64,000 nt of DNA. It comes from Bacteroidia bacterium (GTDB taxonomy: Bacteria; Bacteroidota; Bacteroidia; Cytophagales; Cyclobacteriaceae). A program made the translations under genes and the position numbers. Below the pieces are notes generated by a model. It saw only the letters and a program-made list of their open reading frames with translations. It did not search any database and was not told where the DNA came from. Of this stretch, positions 51,440 to 59,870 are shown in pieces (position 1 is the stretch's first letter; each line of letters opens with the position of its first letter). The stretch spans positions 62,001 through 126,000 of the forward strand of contig JAUILA010000012.1 of assembly GCA_030432655.1 (NCBI GenBank), in the 5' to 3' direction.

Positions 51440-52782
51440 TTTTTTGCTTCTTCTTCGCTTTTTGTGGCTGAATTTGAAAGGGGCTCCTCATAAAGACTGG
51501 GAGGGAAGCCATTCAGCTGACGCCAGATTTCATACCAGACCGGCACATTGTTGAGCATTACCCAGCCTTTTGCTCCCGAACCAAGCCGTAATTGCTCTGG
51601 CCAGGGTTCGTCTTCCGGATCCGGGGTAACAAGAATCCGGAACTGACCACCCTGGCTGTTCATGTAGTCAACCACCTGCACAATTCCACCGAAACTTCCT
51701 ACCGAAACACTTGGCCAGCCGGAGAATTGGAGGGCGGGCCACCCGTCAAACTCAATTCGCACCTTCGATCCGGTAGATATAAGGGGAACATCCATGGCCT
51801 GCACATAAATTTCCACGGCAAGATCCGGATTAGCCGGAACCACGGTTGCCACGGCTTCACCTTCCTTTATGGTTTCGCCAATTCCCGCTTGCAACGTTTT
51901 AACCAGGTAGCCTGCCTGAGGTGCAATCACCTGGTATTGTTCACGTCTGATCTCCACATTGACATAATAGTTTTCCAGTTTGGCCAGAGAGCCTTCTGCC
52001 TCATACAAATCGGCAAGCGTCGCATTCAGGTCAGATTCTGTTTTACTAATCTTGTCCTGGTACTCTGCACGAATACCAGCGATATCTGCCTTGGTATTGA
52101 TCAGTTCCGCCTTAGACTGCTGGAACTTGTTTTCGGCAGTGACCACTTTCATACGGGCTTCCTGTAATTTTGATTCGATCTCCTGAAATTTGGTAAGGGC
52201 GATGTTACCTGCTTCGAAAAGGATTTTATTACGTTCGAACTGGTTTTCCAGGTTTCTGAACCGGATTTTCTCCGCTTCAAAATCCACGCTGTCACTCACC
52301 AGTTTCAATTCCGCCTGCCGGATTTTATTCCGTATCTGAAGGTCCTTTACCTGAAAAGCATCCCGCAACGCAGCAATTTGAGTCCTCAGGGCTACGGCCT
52401 TCTCCTCTTTTGACTGAATACTTGAACTCTTTGCATCCACCTGATCATCAATTCGCTCCAGCAGTTCCGGATCAAAATATTCATCTTTTATTTCGCTAAG
52501 GGTAAGAATAGTATCTCCCTGCTGTACAAATTGTCCTTCCCGGATGCGCCAGCTGGTTATGCGCCCGGCAATCGTCGACTCTATCATTTGCGGTCGGTTT
52601 GAAGGGGTGAATGCTGTCAGCGTTCCGGTTCCACGAATGTTTTGCTGCCAGGGCAGGAACATCATTACAAGGAACATGGCGCCAATTCCCAGCAAGACCT
52701 TAGCCAGGGTTTTACCTGTTTTAGGTGTTTTCAGCGCTTTCAGTGTATTTAAGGGGACACTATTTGGATTAACATATTCCAT
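51436..52782 (-). CDS. HlyD-family membrane fusion protein
   Basis: This 448-residue periplasmic adaptor has a transmembrane anchor (about 30-48), a biotinyl/lipoyl-like half (IAGRITSWRIREGQFVQQGDTIL, about 70-92), a long coiled coil (about 110-280) and the returning lipoyl half with VIAPQAGYLVKTLQAGIGETIKEGEAVATVVP, then a beta-barrel domain with IEFDGWPAL. It links the ABC exporter in the inner membrane to the TolC-like channel. It overlaps the TolC gene by four bases and lies one base downstream of the ABC gene. The order ABC, HlyD and TolC is that of type I-like exporters. Confidence 0.93.
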   Translation of the reverse strand: MEYVNPNSVPLNTLKALKTPKTGKTLAKVLLGIGAMFLVMMFLPWQQNIRGTGTLTAFTPSNRPQMIESTIAGRITSWRIREGQFVQQGDTILTLSEIKDEYFDPELLERIDDQVDAKSSSIQSKEEKAVALRTQIAALRDAFQVKDLQIRNKIRQAELKLVSDSVDFEAEKIRFRNLENQFERNKILFEAGNIALTKFQEIESKLQEARMKVVTAENKFQQSKAELINTKADIAGIRAEYQDKISKTESDLNATLADLYEAEGSLAKLENYYVNVEIRREQYQVIAPQAGYLVKTLQAGIGETIKEGEAVATVVPANPDLAVEIYVQAMDVPLISTGSKVRIEFDGWPALQFSGWPSVSVGSFGGIVQVVDYMNSQGGQFRILVTPDPEDEPWPEQLRLGSGAKGWVMLNNVPVWYEIWRQLNGFPPSLYEEPLSNSATKSEEEAKK

Positions 52783-52783
52783 A

Positions 52784-54964
52784 TCAGCTGATTATATTGT
52801 TAAGTACTCCTTCTTTCATCAGGTTGTTGAAAGAATCATCACGTTTGACCCTTCCTTCATCCATAAGAATTACCCGGTCACAGGCCGCCATAATCAGCGG
52901 GTCATTCGAGACCACAATGAGAGTCCAGCGGTTTTCCGGCCGGGTAATCATTTCCATAAGTTCCATTCTCTCGGATTTAAAAAAGTCATTAAAAAAATCG
53001 TTCAGGATCAACAGCCTTGGATTTTTAGCCAGACACCTGGCCAGAATGATGCGGTTGACCAGGTTAGGAGGTAATCCTTTACCGCCGCTGACCATATTAC
53101 TGTTCAGTCCGTCCCGCATAGAGTTTATATGGTCGGATATACCTACCTGTTCAATAGCCTTAATGGCATCTTCCGGTTTCAGATGAGGTTTAGCCAGGAG
53201 AATATTCTCCATGATCGTCCCTTCAAATATGTCTTCCTGGGATACATTCTGCCCGATCCGGTCCCGAAGATTCATCAGATCCAGGTCGCGAACTGAGTAT
53301 CCGTCAATAGATACTGCTCCTTTATAATCCTGATTTAGGCCGGAAATCGTATCGGTCAGCAACGATTTTCCCGATCCTCCGCTGCCTGCTATACAAATGC
53401 GTTCTCCCGGTTCAATATCGAGGGAAATATTCTCCAGTGAATGCGTAGTGATTCCTGTAAATTTGTAATGAAGATCTTTGATCCGAATGGAATAACCTTG
53501 TTTTGATGATTCATGAGAAATATTAAGTCCGCCGCTACGCTCGAGGGGAAGATCTGTAACATTCGCGATTTTATCCACGGCAGTAAGCATATCATAGATC
53601 GTATCCATATACATGATAATTTTTTCCACGGAATTCAGGGTCAGAATGATGATCACTTCTGATGCCACGAATTGTCCCAGGGTAATCTCGCGCTGCACCA
53701 CCAGTATGGTACCCATGATAAGCAATCCACCAGTCACCAGTCCTTTAAACAGAACAATAAATCCGTATTGTTTGATCAGTACACTGAAGTGAGTTTTCCG
53801 GTTTGAGAGATAGTTATTGACGTTATAATCAGTTTTTCTGACCGGCAACAGCGAATTTCCGGATAACTTAAATGAATGGATTGTCCGCGCCAGTTCTTCC
53901 AGCCAGTAGACTACCTTGTACTTATACTTGGATTCCTTAATGGATGATTCAAGTCCGGTCGGACCGGTAAGGTAAAAGATCAGGAAAAGGATCCCGATCA
54001 GGAGCAGGCTGAAAAAGACGAAAAACGGGTGATAAAAGGAAAGGAGAATAAGGCCGAACAGGATTTGGATCGCGCCTGACGACAAATCAATCAGTAACTT
54101 AGGCAATCCTTTCTGAAGTGTCAGTACATCAAAAAACCGGTTCATCAATTCAGGAGCGTGGTATTTTGACAATGCTTCGGCCCTGATCCTCGGAACGCGG
54201 AAGGCAAATTCGAATGCAGCCTTGGTAAATACCCGCCGCTGCAGGTATTCCACCAGTGAAATCTGCATGATCTGCAAACCCCCGGCGGCAAGTACACCAA
54301 GGATCACGAGCGCTATCAGTATATATACGGAGCTGAAGAAAACACCACCGGATATGAGTGAGACCGTGGCCTGGATGCCAAGCGGGAGCGTCAGGCTGAT
54401 CAGTCCAATAAATACCGCATAGATATAAATGTAACCAATATCCCGCTGTTCCTCAGACAGCAGCCGGAACAGGCGCTGAACCGGGCTTAGCTTCTTCGCG
54501 GGCAATTCACCTTCCAGGTCATCACTAACCAGGCTTTTGTAGGCAAACACACCAAGAATTATTATCTGTCCTTCCCGCTGATATAATTCCTCCGTCAGAT
54601 CATTATCCACCGGATGCCAGGCCGATTCAATTTCTCCTGGATATACAAGGGCATACGTCCATTTCCCCCTTTTTCGCTGCATGACAACAGGGATGAAGCC
54701 CTCATCGCTTTTTCGAAAAACCACCACGGGAATAGCCATTTCGTCCAGATGTTGCATGAACGCCGAACTGCGTACTGAGTTTTCCAGGAACATAATGCGC
54801 TGCCTGTTGCCGGCTTCAACCAGATCACGAATGAAATCCTGGACTTCGGATTCATCATACTCCCGACCTGCATTGTACATATCCTCGTAAAACTTACTGT
54901 TCTCTTTATGACCCAGTAAGTCGGACGCAACGCGAATAGTATTGATCAACTGCTGACTGTTCAT
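52784..54964 (-). CDS. ABC exporter with C39-like N-terminal domain and altered ATPase motifs
   Basis: This 726-residue protein resembles peptidase-containing type I exporters. An N-terminal region (about 1-150) looks like a C39 peptidase-like domain without an evident catalytic Cys. A six-helix membrane domain follows (about 165-440), then an ATPase domain (about 470-726). Walker A is intact (AGSGGSGKSLL, near 526) and so is the Q-loop. The signature is SGGKGLPPN (near 625). The Walker B site reads LLILNDFFND (near 651), with Asn and Asp where Asp and Glu are normal, and the H-loop is VVSNDP (near 687), with Asn for His. ATP hydrolysis may be weak. It is translationally coupled to the TetR gene (four-base overlap) and followed by HlyD- and TolC-type genes. 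Confidence 0.85.
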   Translation of the reverse strand: MNSQQLINTIRVASDLLGHKENSKFYEDMYNAGREYDESEVQDFIRDLVEAGNRQRIMFLENSVRSSAFMQHLDEMAIPVVVFRKSDEGFIPVVMQRKRGKWTYALVYPGEIESAWHPVDNDLTEELYQREGQIIILGVFAYKSLVSDDLEGELPAKKLSPVQRLFRLLSEEQRDIGYIYIYAVFIGLISLTLPLGIQATVSLISGGVFFSSVYILIALVILGVLAAGGLQIMQISLVEYLQRRVFTKAAFEFAFRVPRIRAEALSKYHAPELMNRFFDVLTLQKGLPKLLIDLSSGAIQILFGLILLSFYHPFFVFFSLLLIGILFLIFYLTGPTGLESSIKESKYKYKVVYWLEELARTIHSFKLSGNSLLPVRKTDYNVNNYLSNRKTHFSVLIKQYGFIVLFKGLVTGGLLIMGTILVVQREITLGQFVASEVIIILTLNSVEKIIMYMDTIYDMLTAVDKIANVTDLPLERSGGLNISHESSKQGYSIRIKDLHYKFTGITTHSLENISLDIEPGERICIAGSGGSGKSLLTDTISGLNQDYKGAVSIDGYSVRDLDLMNLRDRIGQNVSQEDIFEGTIMENILLAKPHLKPEDAIKAIEQVGISDHINSMRDGLNSNMVSGGKGLPPNLVNRIILARCLAKNPRLLILNDFFNDFFKSERMELMEMITRPENRWTLIVVSNDPLIMAACDRVILMDEGRVKRDDSFNNLMKEGVLNNIIS

Positions 54965-55641
54965 GAAGACTTAATTGTGTTAAATACCATTTCTTTAAGA
55001 AAATTTTCATTTCGCTCGTGGATGTACCCGTTTTCGCAGGACAAATCGGTGAGAGAGGGCAGGTGCATGGCAAAAAACAATTGCTGATGGGCAGCCTGGA
55101 GTACTGTACTGATAAGTGAATGGGGATATTTATATTCCGGATTAATATCCGTCAGCATCCCTGCGATCTTGGTACAAAGCGATTTAAAACCACGGAAGAG
55201 GCCTTCCTTATTGTCGTCATCCACTTGTTTTGTAAGATACGTTTTGTCCGATTCAGAGATTACTATCCGGTAAAGTGCCTCCTCATTAATCTGAGGAAAG
55301 GAAGTGTCCTGCTCTTTTTTGCTTGCTACAATATTCAGGGCAATTTCCAGCCGCCGGGCAGGATCATCGATGTTCTGGGTGTTATAATCTATCAAATACT
55401 CCAGCCAGTTCCAGTACCAGGCTATAAGGTAGACCAGCAACCGGTGCTTATTGTCAAAATACCTGTAAATGGAGGCCTCGGTTGAATTGATCCTGCGGGC
55501 CAGTTTTTTAAATGTAAATGATTCCAGACCGAGTTCATCAATCATATCGATGCTTTCCTGAAGGATTTTTCGCCCCAATTCCGTCTCCTGCGGGTCCCGG
55601 ATGTAGAGGTTACTTTTCATAACAAATTGGAGGGTCGCCAT
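54961..55641 (-). CDS. TetR-family transcription regulator
   Basis: This 226-residue regulator has an N-terminal helix-turn-helix (about 25-70; IDELGLESFTFKKLARRINSTEASIYRYFDNKHRLLVYLIA). The C-terminal domain is helical and would bind an inducer. It is the first gene of an operon with the ABC exporter, HlyD and TolC genes, so it is likely to repress this export system. ATG 55641 is used, but ATG 55620 (MKSNLYIRDPQ) is equally possible. A perfect palindrome (55671-55683) lies upstream and is a fitting operator. Confidence 0.88.
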   Translation of the reverse strand: MATLQFVMKSNLYIRDPQETELGRKILQESIDMIDELGLESFTFKKLARRINSTEASIYRYFDNKHRLLVYLIAWYWNWLEYLIDYNTQNIDDPARRLEIALNIVASKKEQDTSFPQINEEALYRIVISESDKTYLTKQVDDDNKEGLFRGFKSLCTKIAGMLTDINPEYKYPHSLISTVLQAAHQQLFFAMHLPSLTDLSCENGYIHERNENFLKEMVFNTIKSS

Positions 55642-55670
55642 GCTGAAATATATTAAAACAATATTAAATG

Positions 55671-55683
55671 ATAGTAATACTAT
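55671..55683. promoter_or_regulatory. Candidate TetR operator
   Basis: ATAGTA and TACTAT form a perfect palindrome around one A, 30 bases upstream of the TetR start and 134 bases before the divergent DsrE-like gene. It sits in very A/T-rich DNA, as TetR operators often do. Autoregulation is expected for this family but is inferred here. Confidence 0.5.
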
Positions 55684-55816
55684 TATAAATTATACTACCA
55701 CTAACGAACTATGGCAAATAATGTTCAGCCATATGAAAAAAAAATTTCTCAATCCCCGGATTACGGTTAAATGTGAGCAGAATCATGTATTTTTCGTGAC
55801 TTAAAAAATATCATCG

Positions 55817-56383
55817 ATGAAAAGGACCCTTACTATCATTCTGTTATTTGCTGCGCAGGCATTAATGGCCCAGATTCCGGAACATCTGACCGGGAAAGTT
55901 TCATATCCTGTATTTGATCAGGAACCCTGGATAGGGGTAATTGACGTGGAGAGTACTGCCATGAAGTATGATGCATCGGTTGACTACAAGGTAATGATTG
56001 ATGTATATGATAAGGTAAATAACAAATCGAATGCCTTTACGCCTTTGAATGAAGCCGCGCGAACCTATAATTTGTTATCATCTCTGGGGGTTCCGGAAGA
56101 AAAGGTAAGTATGGCCTTGATTATTCATGGGGGCGCCGTGGATGCTTTTTTATCCAATGAAGCCTATAATGAGAAGTTTCGTGAAGATAATCCCAATCTT
56201 ACCCTGATCCGTGCCATGCAGGAAAAAGGCGTTAAGTTTTATGTGTGCAGTCAGACCATGGGCTTCCGTAATCTGCCTGCGGAAGATCTTTGTGATGTGG
56301 CCGAGGTGACGTTATCGGCCAAGACTACCATGATCATCCTTGACCAGCAAGGGTATTCGTACCTGAATGTAAACGAAGACTGA
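55817..56383 (+). CDS. Secreted DsrE/DsrF-like protein
   Basis: This 188-residue protein has a signal peptide (about 1-19, ending LMAQ). A DsrE/F-like domain follows (about 58-185), seen in DYKVMIDVYDKVNNKSN, VSMALIIHGGAVDAFL and GVKFYVCSQTMGFRNLPAEDL. DsrE proteins carry sulfur on a conserved Cys in sulfur oxidisers. Cys at about 149 in FYVCSQTM is the likely site. A role in sulfur trafficking in the periplasm is family-based inference. It is divergent from the TetR gene and tail to tail with a VOC gene. Confidence 0.82.
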   Translation: MKRTLTIILLFAAQALMAQIPEHLTGKVSYPVFDQEPWIGVIDVESTAMKYDASVDYKVMIDVYDKVNNKSNAFTPLNEAARTYNLLSSLGVPEEKVSMALIIHGGAVDAFLSNEAYNEKFREDNPNLTLIRAMQEKGVKFYVCSQTMGFRNLPAEDLCDVAEVTLSAKTTMIILDQQGYSYLNVNED

Positions 56384-56755
56384 TCAAACTCCTTTGCCGA
56401 AGATAATCACGTTATTTTCCGGATCGGTAAGTTCAAAGTCACGCATTCCATAATCTGCATTCTCCGGGGTCGATATTTCTGTCACACCCCTGCCTGTTAA
56501 TTCTTTATACAGCTCATCAACATCCATCACGAATACAAAAGCAAAGGGCCTTCGCTGGCCTTTTTTGGTACTCGAATCTGATTGCGCCAGGTGAATTTTA
56601 AATGAATCCCTGGGGAGAACAACATAAGAGGGAGGATCTTCCCAGGTAAACTCAATCTTGAATCCCAGTTTGGTTGAATAAAACGATGTCATCTCCGATA
56701 TATTCTGAACCGGCAAAACCGAAGCCACATGGGAAATGGAAGGTATTTTTTCCAT
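56384..56755 (-). CDS. Single-domain VOC (glyoxalase-like) protein
   Basis: This 123-residue protein has one VOC fold. It begins VASVLPVQNISEMTSFYSTKLGFKI, contains FAFVFVMDVDELYKELTGRGV, and ends FELTDPENNVIIFGKG. Bleomycin-resistance-type and glyoxalase-like members share this shape. The usual metal ligand pattern is only partly visible (Glu is replaced in the last strand by Ile-Ile-Phe), so catalysis is uncertain. It lies directly tail to tail with the DsrE-like gene. Confidence 0.82.
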   Translation of the reverse strand: MEKIPSISHVASVLPVQNISEMTSFYSTKLGFKIEFTWEDPPSYVVLPRDSFKIHLAQSDSSTKKGQRRPFAFVFVMDVDELYKELTGRGVTEISTPENADYGMRDFELTDPENNVIIFGKGV

Positions 56756-56784
56756 CGGTGAAATTTTAATAATTTGGTTATTCC

Positions 56785-56798
56785 TTTATACGTATAAA
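56785..56798. promoter_or_regulatory. 14-bp perfect palindrome between divergent genes
   Basis: TTTATAC followed by GTATAAA is a perfect palindrome without a spacer. It lies in the 62-base space between the VOC gene (starting at 56755) and the small protein gene (starting at 56818). Its position suits an operator, or a pair of overlapping A/T-rich promoter elements. No matching regulator is identified. Confidence 0.4.
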
Positions 56799-56817
56799 TC
56801 AGCAAAACGGATATTAC

Positions 56818-57105
56818 ATGCAATTCGAAGAGTTTCAGCAAACACTACAGAAGGAAAAGCCGGATCCATCACTGAGTGATCCGCTGAAAGCCCTGTGGTA
56901 CGACGGGAACGGACAGTGGGAGCGTGCCCACGACCTCATCCAGGATGCCATGTCCGGCGATGAAGCCTGGGTCCATGCTTATCTGCACCGGAAAGAAGGC
57001 GATATCGGGAATGCGGATTACTGGTATCGCCGGGCGGGCAAATCCCGGCCAGACAGTAATCTTGAAGAAGAATGGGAGTTCATCGTACAGTCATTACTGC
57101 CATGA
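56818..57105 (+). CDS. Small conserved hypothetical protein with TPR-like helices
   Basis: This 95-residue protein is of unknown function. It has the pattern PLKALWYDGNGQWERAHDLIQDA, then WVHAYLHRKEGDIGNADYWYRRAG. This resembles a conserved small protein of Bacteroidota and other bacteria with TPR-like helices, recognised only by pattern. The GH130-like gene starts 14 bases after its stop, so the two may be co-transcribed. No signal peptide is present, so it should be cytoplasmic. Confidence 0.7.
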   Translation: MQFEEFQQTLQKEKPDPSLSDPLKALWYDGNGQWERAHDLIQDAMSGDEAWVHAYLHRKEGDIGNADYWYRRAGKSRPDSNLEEEWEFIVQSLLP

Positions 57106-57118
57106 AAAAATCAAAACC

Positions 57119-58138
57119 ATGAAGGCAGGCTGGCTGATACTTTTACTGTTGTCGGGCGCATGTTCGACGGAAGTTGCTACCAAAAAACAAACAGAGTGGG
57201 AGCTGCATGGCTTCACCAAGCTTGATTCGGTCAACCCAATTCTGACCCCTGACAGTGAACTTGCATTCAGCGATCCTGTTTCCGGAATACAGGTTGAATG
57301 GGCCAGTCGGAATGTGCTGAATCCCGCTGCCGTGGTTAGAAATGATACGGTTTTTTTATTTTTCAGAGCTCAGGACAAAAGCGGGACTTCACGAATCGGT
57401 CTGGCAACCAGCACAGACGGGATCCATTTCAGTAAACGAAGCGAACCGGTTTTTTACCCGGCGGATGACGCTATGAGCGATTATGAATGGAGCTATCTGA
57501 GAAAAGAAGACCCTGATTGTTCAAATTGCTTTGATGGCGTGGAGGACCCGCGTATTGTTAGTGCACCAGATGGCGGTTATGTGATGACATATACTGCTTA
57601 TGATGGCCGTACAGCACGGCTGGCCCTGGCTACATCGGCAGACCTGATCCATTGGAAAAAAGAAGGACTGGTGCTTTCCGACAGTATTAACCGTGATTTA
57701 TGGAGTAAATCCGGCGCGATCGTGGTGAAACAGGAGGGGGAGAATATGGTCGCTCATGAAACCGGTGGAAAATACTGGATGTACTACGGCGATACTGATT
57801 TGTTCATGGCCGTATCTGATGATTTAATCCGATGGAAGCCATTAATAAATGAGGAGAATGGGCGGCGTATAACCGTCATGCATCCGCGCCCCGGCTATTT
57901 TGACAGCAGGCTGGTGGAGCCCGGGCCCTTTGCACTGAAAACTGAAGAGGGTATTCTCCTGATCTACAACGGCAGCAATGCGTCAAATGCCAACGATCCT
58001 GAGCTTCCGAAGTTCACGTATGCTGCTTCGAATTGCGGTGGCTGCCCTGCCACGGGAATCATTGTGATCCTACTTCCCGGCAAATCTTTCCCTTTGCCTG
58101 TCGCGCCTGAGGTATGCCGAGCGATTCGGCAAGTTTAA
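57119..58138 (+). CDS. GH130-like beta-propeller lipoprotein, C-terminal part lost
   Basis: The first 300 residues match a five-bladed beta-propeller of the GH130/DUF377 kind, which phosphorolyses or hydrolyses mannosides. A lipobox (SGAC, Cys at about 14) is followed by NPAAVVRNDTVFLFFRAQD, GLATSTDGIHF, DGVEDPRIV and DSRLVEPGPFALKTEEGILLIYNGSNASN. After residue 300 (FTYAAS, near 58030) the family match stops. The reading frame continues with 35 unlike residues to a stop at 58138, where it overlaps the TPR gene by 80 bases. Relatives continue for about 80 residues after this point, and the other frames do not supply the missing part. It is thus a truncated or recombined gene. ATG 57119 (MKAGWLILLL) is the start. 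Confidence 0.7.
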   Translation: MKAGWLILLLLSGACSTEVATKKQTEWELHGFTKLDSVNPILTPDSELAFSDPVSGIQVEWASRNVLNPAAVVRNDTVFLFFRAQDKSGTSRIGLATSTDGIHFSKRSEPVFYPADDAMSDYEWSYLRKEDPDCSNCFDGVEDPRIVSAPDGGYVMTYTAYDGRTARLALATSADLIHWKKEGLVLSDSINRDLWSKSGAIVVKQEGENMVAHETGGKYWMYYGDTDLFMAVSDDLIRWKPLINEENGRRITVMHPRPGYFDSRLVEPGPFALKTEEGILLIYNGSNASNANDPELPKFTYAASNCGGCPATGIIVILLPGKSFPLPVAPEVCRAIRQV

Positions 58139-59248
58139 TATCCCGGCAGGCCTGCTGAAAATTCTCCAGATAGTATAAGGTCAGGGCGCGCATGTACACT
58201 GCCTGTCCATATTCAGGATCATAAATGAGGGCCACATTGTAGTCATTGAGTGCATTTTCATATTCCTTAAGATAATACAACGAATTACCACGATTGTAGT
58301 AGGCCTTTTCCAGGTCCGGTTTCAAGTCGATCGCGCGGGCGAAATCGCCCAGGGCTTCCTCGTATTTACCCTTAGTATTAAGCACGATACCCCGGTTGAC
58401 CAGTGTCTCTGCATTATTCGGGTCCAGTGTGATGGCCTGGTTGAAATCAGCCAGTGCTTTATCAATTTCGCCCTGTTGGAGGTACCGAAAGCCACGCTGC
58501 CGGTAGGCAAGGGGCGACGAGGGGTTGTCCCGGATACTTTCAGAATAAAAACGAACAGGACTTTGCAGGTCCCCTGATTCTTCGATAAGGTTGGCCAGGT
58601 TGTACCGGGCCAGTGCATTTTCCGGTGTCAGCTCCAGGGCGCCTCATACTGACCGGACTTCCGGTAAATATTGCCGCGGTTCACATAATAATCTGCGTTT
58701 GCAGGCTGAATGGATATGGCGGTATCCAGCAGGGAAAGCGCCTGGTTAAGGTTACCAAGGCCCTCTTCGCACAAACCAAGGTAATTGTAAAGAAAAGACC
58801 GGTCTTTGGTCTGGGCGGTAAACATGCCGGTAATTCCTTCACCATGGACTGGTTGCCGGTAATACACCATGGAGGTGGTCCCGGCCGGAAGTTCCAGTAA
58901 TTGACGGAATCCTTTACGCGCATCCTCATAGTGCTCCAGCCGGTAATTCAGGACACTGGCAGAGAGCAGTACTTCCACCCGCTCAGGAAAAGCATTCAGG
59001 TACACGATATAATCCAGCAGGGCCTGATCGGCTAGATCCAGCTGTTCATATGCCGCGGCCCGGTAGAGGTACGCATCCATCAGGCCCGGATCCAGTCGTA
59101 TCGCCTTATCGAATTCTTCCCTTGCCAGCTCATAATTTTCATTCTCCAGGGCCTGAATACCAGATTCCAAAATTCTGTCTGCATCCGGCTCCTGGGCTTG
59201 TGCAGCGAAGAAAGTAATCAGGAGGATTAACAGCAGGAGCTTTTTCAT
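58059..59248 (-). pseudogene. Secreted TPR-repeat protein gene with a one-base frameshift
   Basis: This gene encodes a signal peptide (about 1-19) and many tetratricopeptide repeats, for example FDKAIRLDPGLMDAYLYRAAAYEQL and FARAIDLKPDLEKAYYNRGNSLYY. The first 206 residues (59248-58628) end early at a TGA after QYEAPWS. Reading one base over from about 58640 restores the match as EAALELTPENALARYNLA and continues as TPR without interruption to 58059. A single missing G within GCG-GCC explains this. Restored length would be about 396 residues. Loss in nature, sequencing error or assembly error cannot be told apart. TPR proteins act as scaffolds; the partners are unknown. Confidence 0.8.
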
Positions 59249-59285
59249 ATTATTAGAAACATGATTTTAGTCCGGTAAGTTGCAT

Positions 59286-59816
59286 TTATTCCTGTGCCTG
59301 GAGAATGGCCTTGTCATTCTCAAACAATTCGATAATCCAGGAGGCAGGTGCCCGCTCCGTTCTGTTCTCGCCTGCCTTTTGCAGGATCTCTCCCATCGAA
59401 ACCGGAACATCCCTTTTCCAGATGAGGGCCCGGGTAATGCCAATGGCGGCAATCCGGTCTTTGTTTTCGAATGTATGAATGTGATACACCCACTTACTGT
59501 CCCATCCGGCCAGTTCCAGCGTTACTTTGAACCGGGAGAATATTTTGAGGGGCCGGCGGTAAATGATCTTTTGAGAACCCAGGGTAGGGGCCAGTCCGCC
59601 CCTGAAAACAACCTCATACAATTTTGACCGCAGGAGGGCTTCCCACCTGATCAGGTCCATATAAACAGTATAACGTGACGCGGTCATTACGCGTAATCCC
59701 TCGCAGTCGAAGAGACGCACGCGAAAAGTCCGGCTGAATTTTGCGTCAATGGGGATCGGCGCAGTGAAATTGCGCAGGATCAGTAAAATAAGTATCCTGT
59801 ACCAAAAATAAAGCAT
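59286..59816 (-). CDS. Membrane-anchored thioesterase-like protein (THEM6-type)
   Basis: This 176-residue protein has a hydrophobic N terminus (about 1-14, MLYFWYRILILLIL), then a hotdog thioesterase-like domain. Matching features are FRVRLFDCEGLRVMTASRY, MDLIRWEALLRS, and LKIFSRFKVTLELAGWDSKWVYHIHTFEN. These resemble the THEM6 and 4-hydroxybenzoyl-CoA thioesterase type. A catalytic Asp or Glu at the usual helix (near MTASRYTVYMDL) is only approximately placed, so activity is uncertain. The ATG at 59816 overlaps the foot of a large hairpin. The gene follows xylA in the same direction, after 54 bases. Confidence 0.65.
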   Translation of the reverse strand: MLYFWYRILILLILRNFTAPIPIDAKFSRTFRVRLFDCEGLRVMTASRYTVYMDLIRWEALLRSKLYEVVFRGGLAPTLGSQKIIYRRPLKIFSRFKVTLELAGWDSKWVYHIHTFENKDRIAAIGITRALIWKRDVPVSMGEILQKAGENRTERAPASWIIELFENDKAILQAQE

Positions 59817-59850
59817 CTTGAAGTTCCGGGTTTTACCGGACCTTCAAGAT
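59815..59850 (-). terminator. Large hairpin after xylA that includes a start codon
   Basis: ATCTTGAAG and CTTCAAGAT form a perfect 9-bp stem. Inside it, CCGG pairs with CCGG across a two-by-two internal loop. It lies 20 bases after the xylA stop codon, followed by a T-rich sequence (CTTTATTTTT), as in a terminator. The first two bases of the thioesterase-like ATG are the last bases of the stem. Confidence 0.65.
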
Positions 59851-59870
59851 ACAAAAATTATAAAGCGGAA

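Noticed and set aside
56924-57118. Extension of the GH130-like gene upstream to 56924
   Set aside because: The frame runs over the small TPR-like gene; the lipobox and signal peptide begin at 57119.
58014-58138. A frameshift explaining the end of the GH130-like gene
   Set aside because: The other two plus-strand frames after 58014 do not give the expected propeller strands, so loss of sequence is more likely than a base slip.
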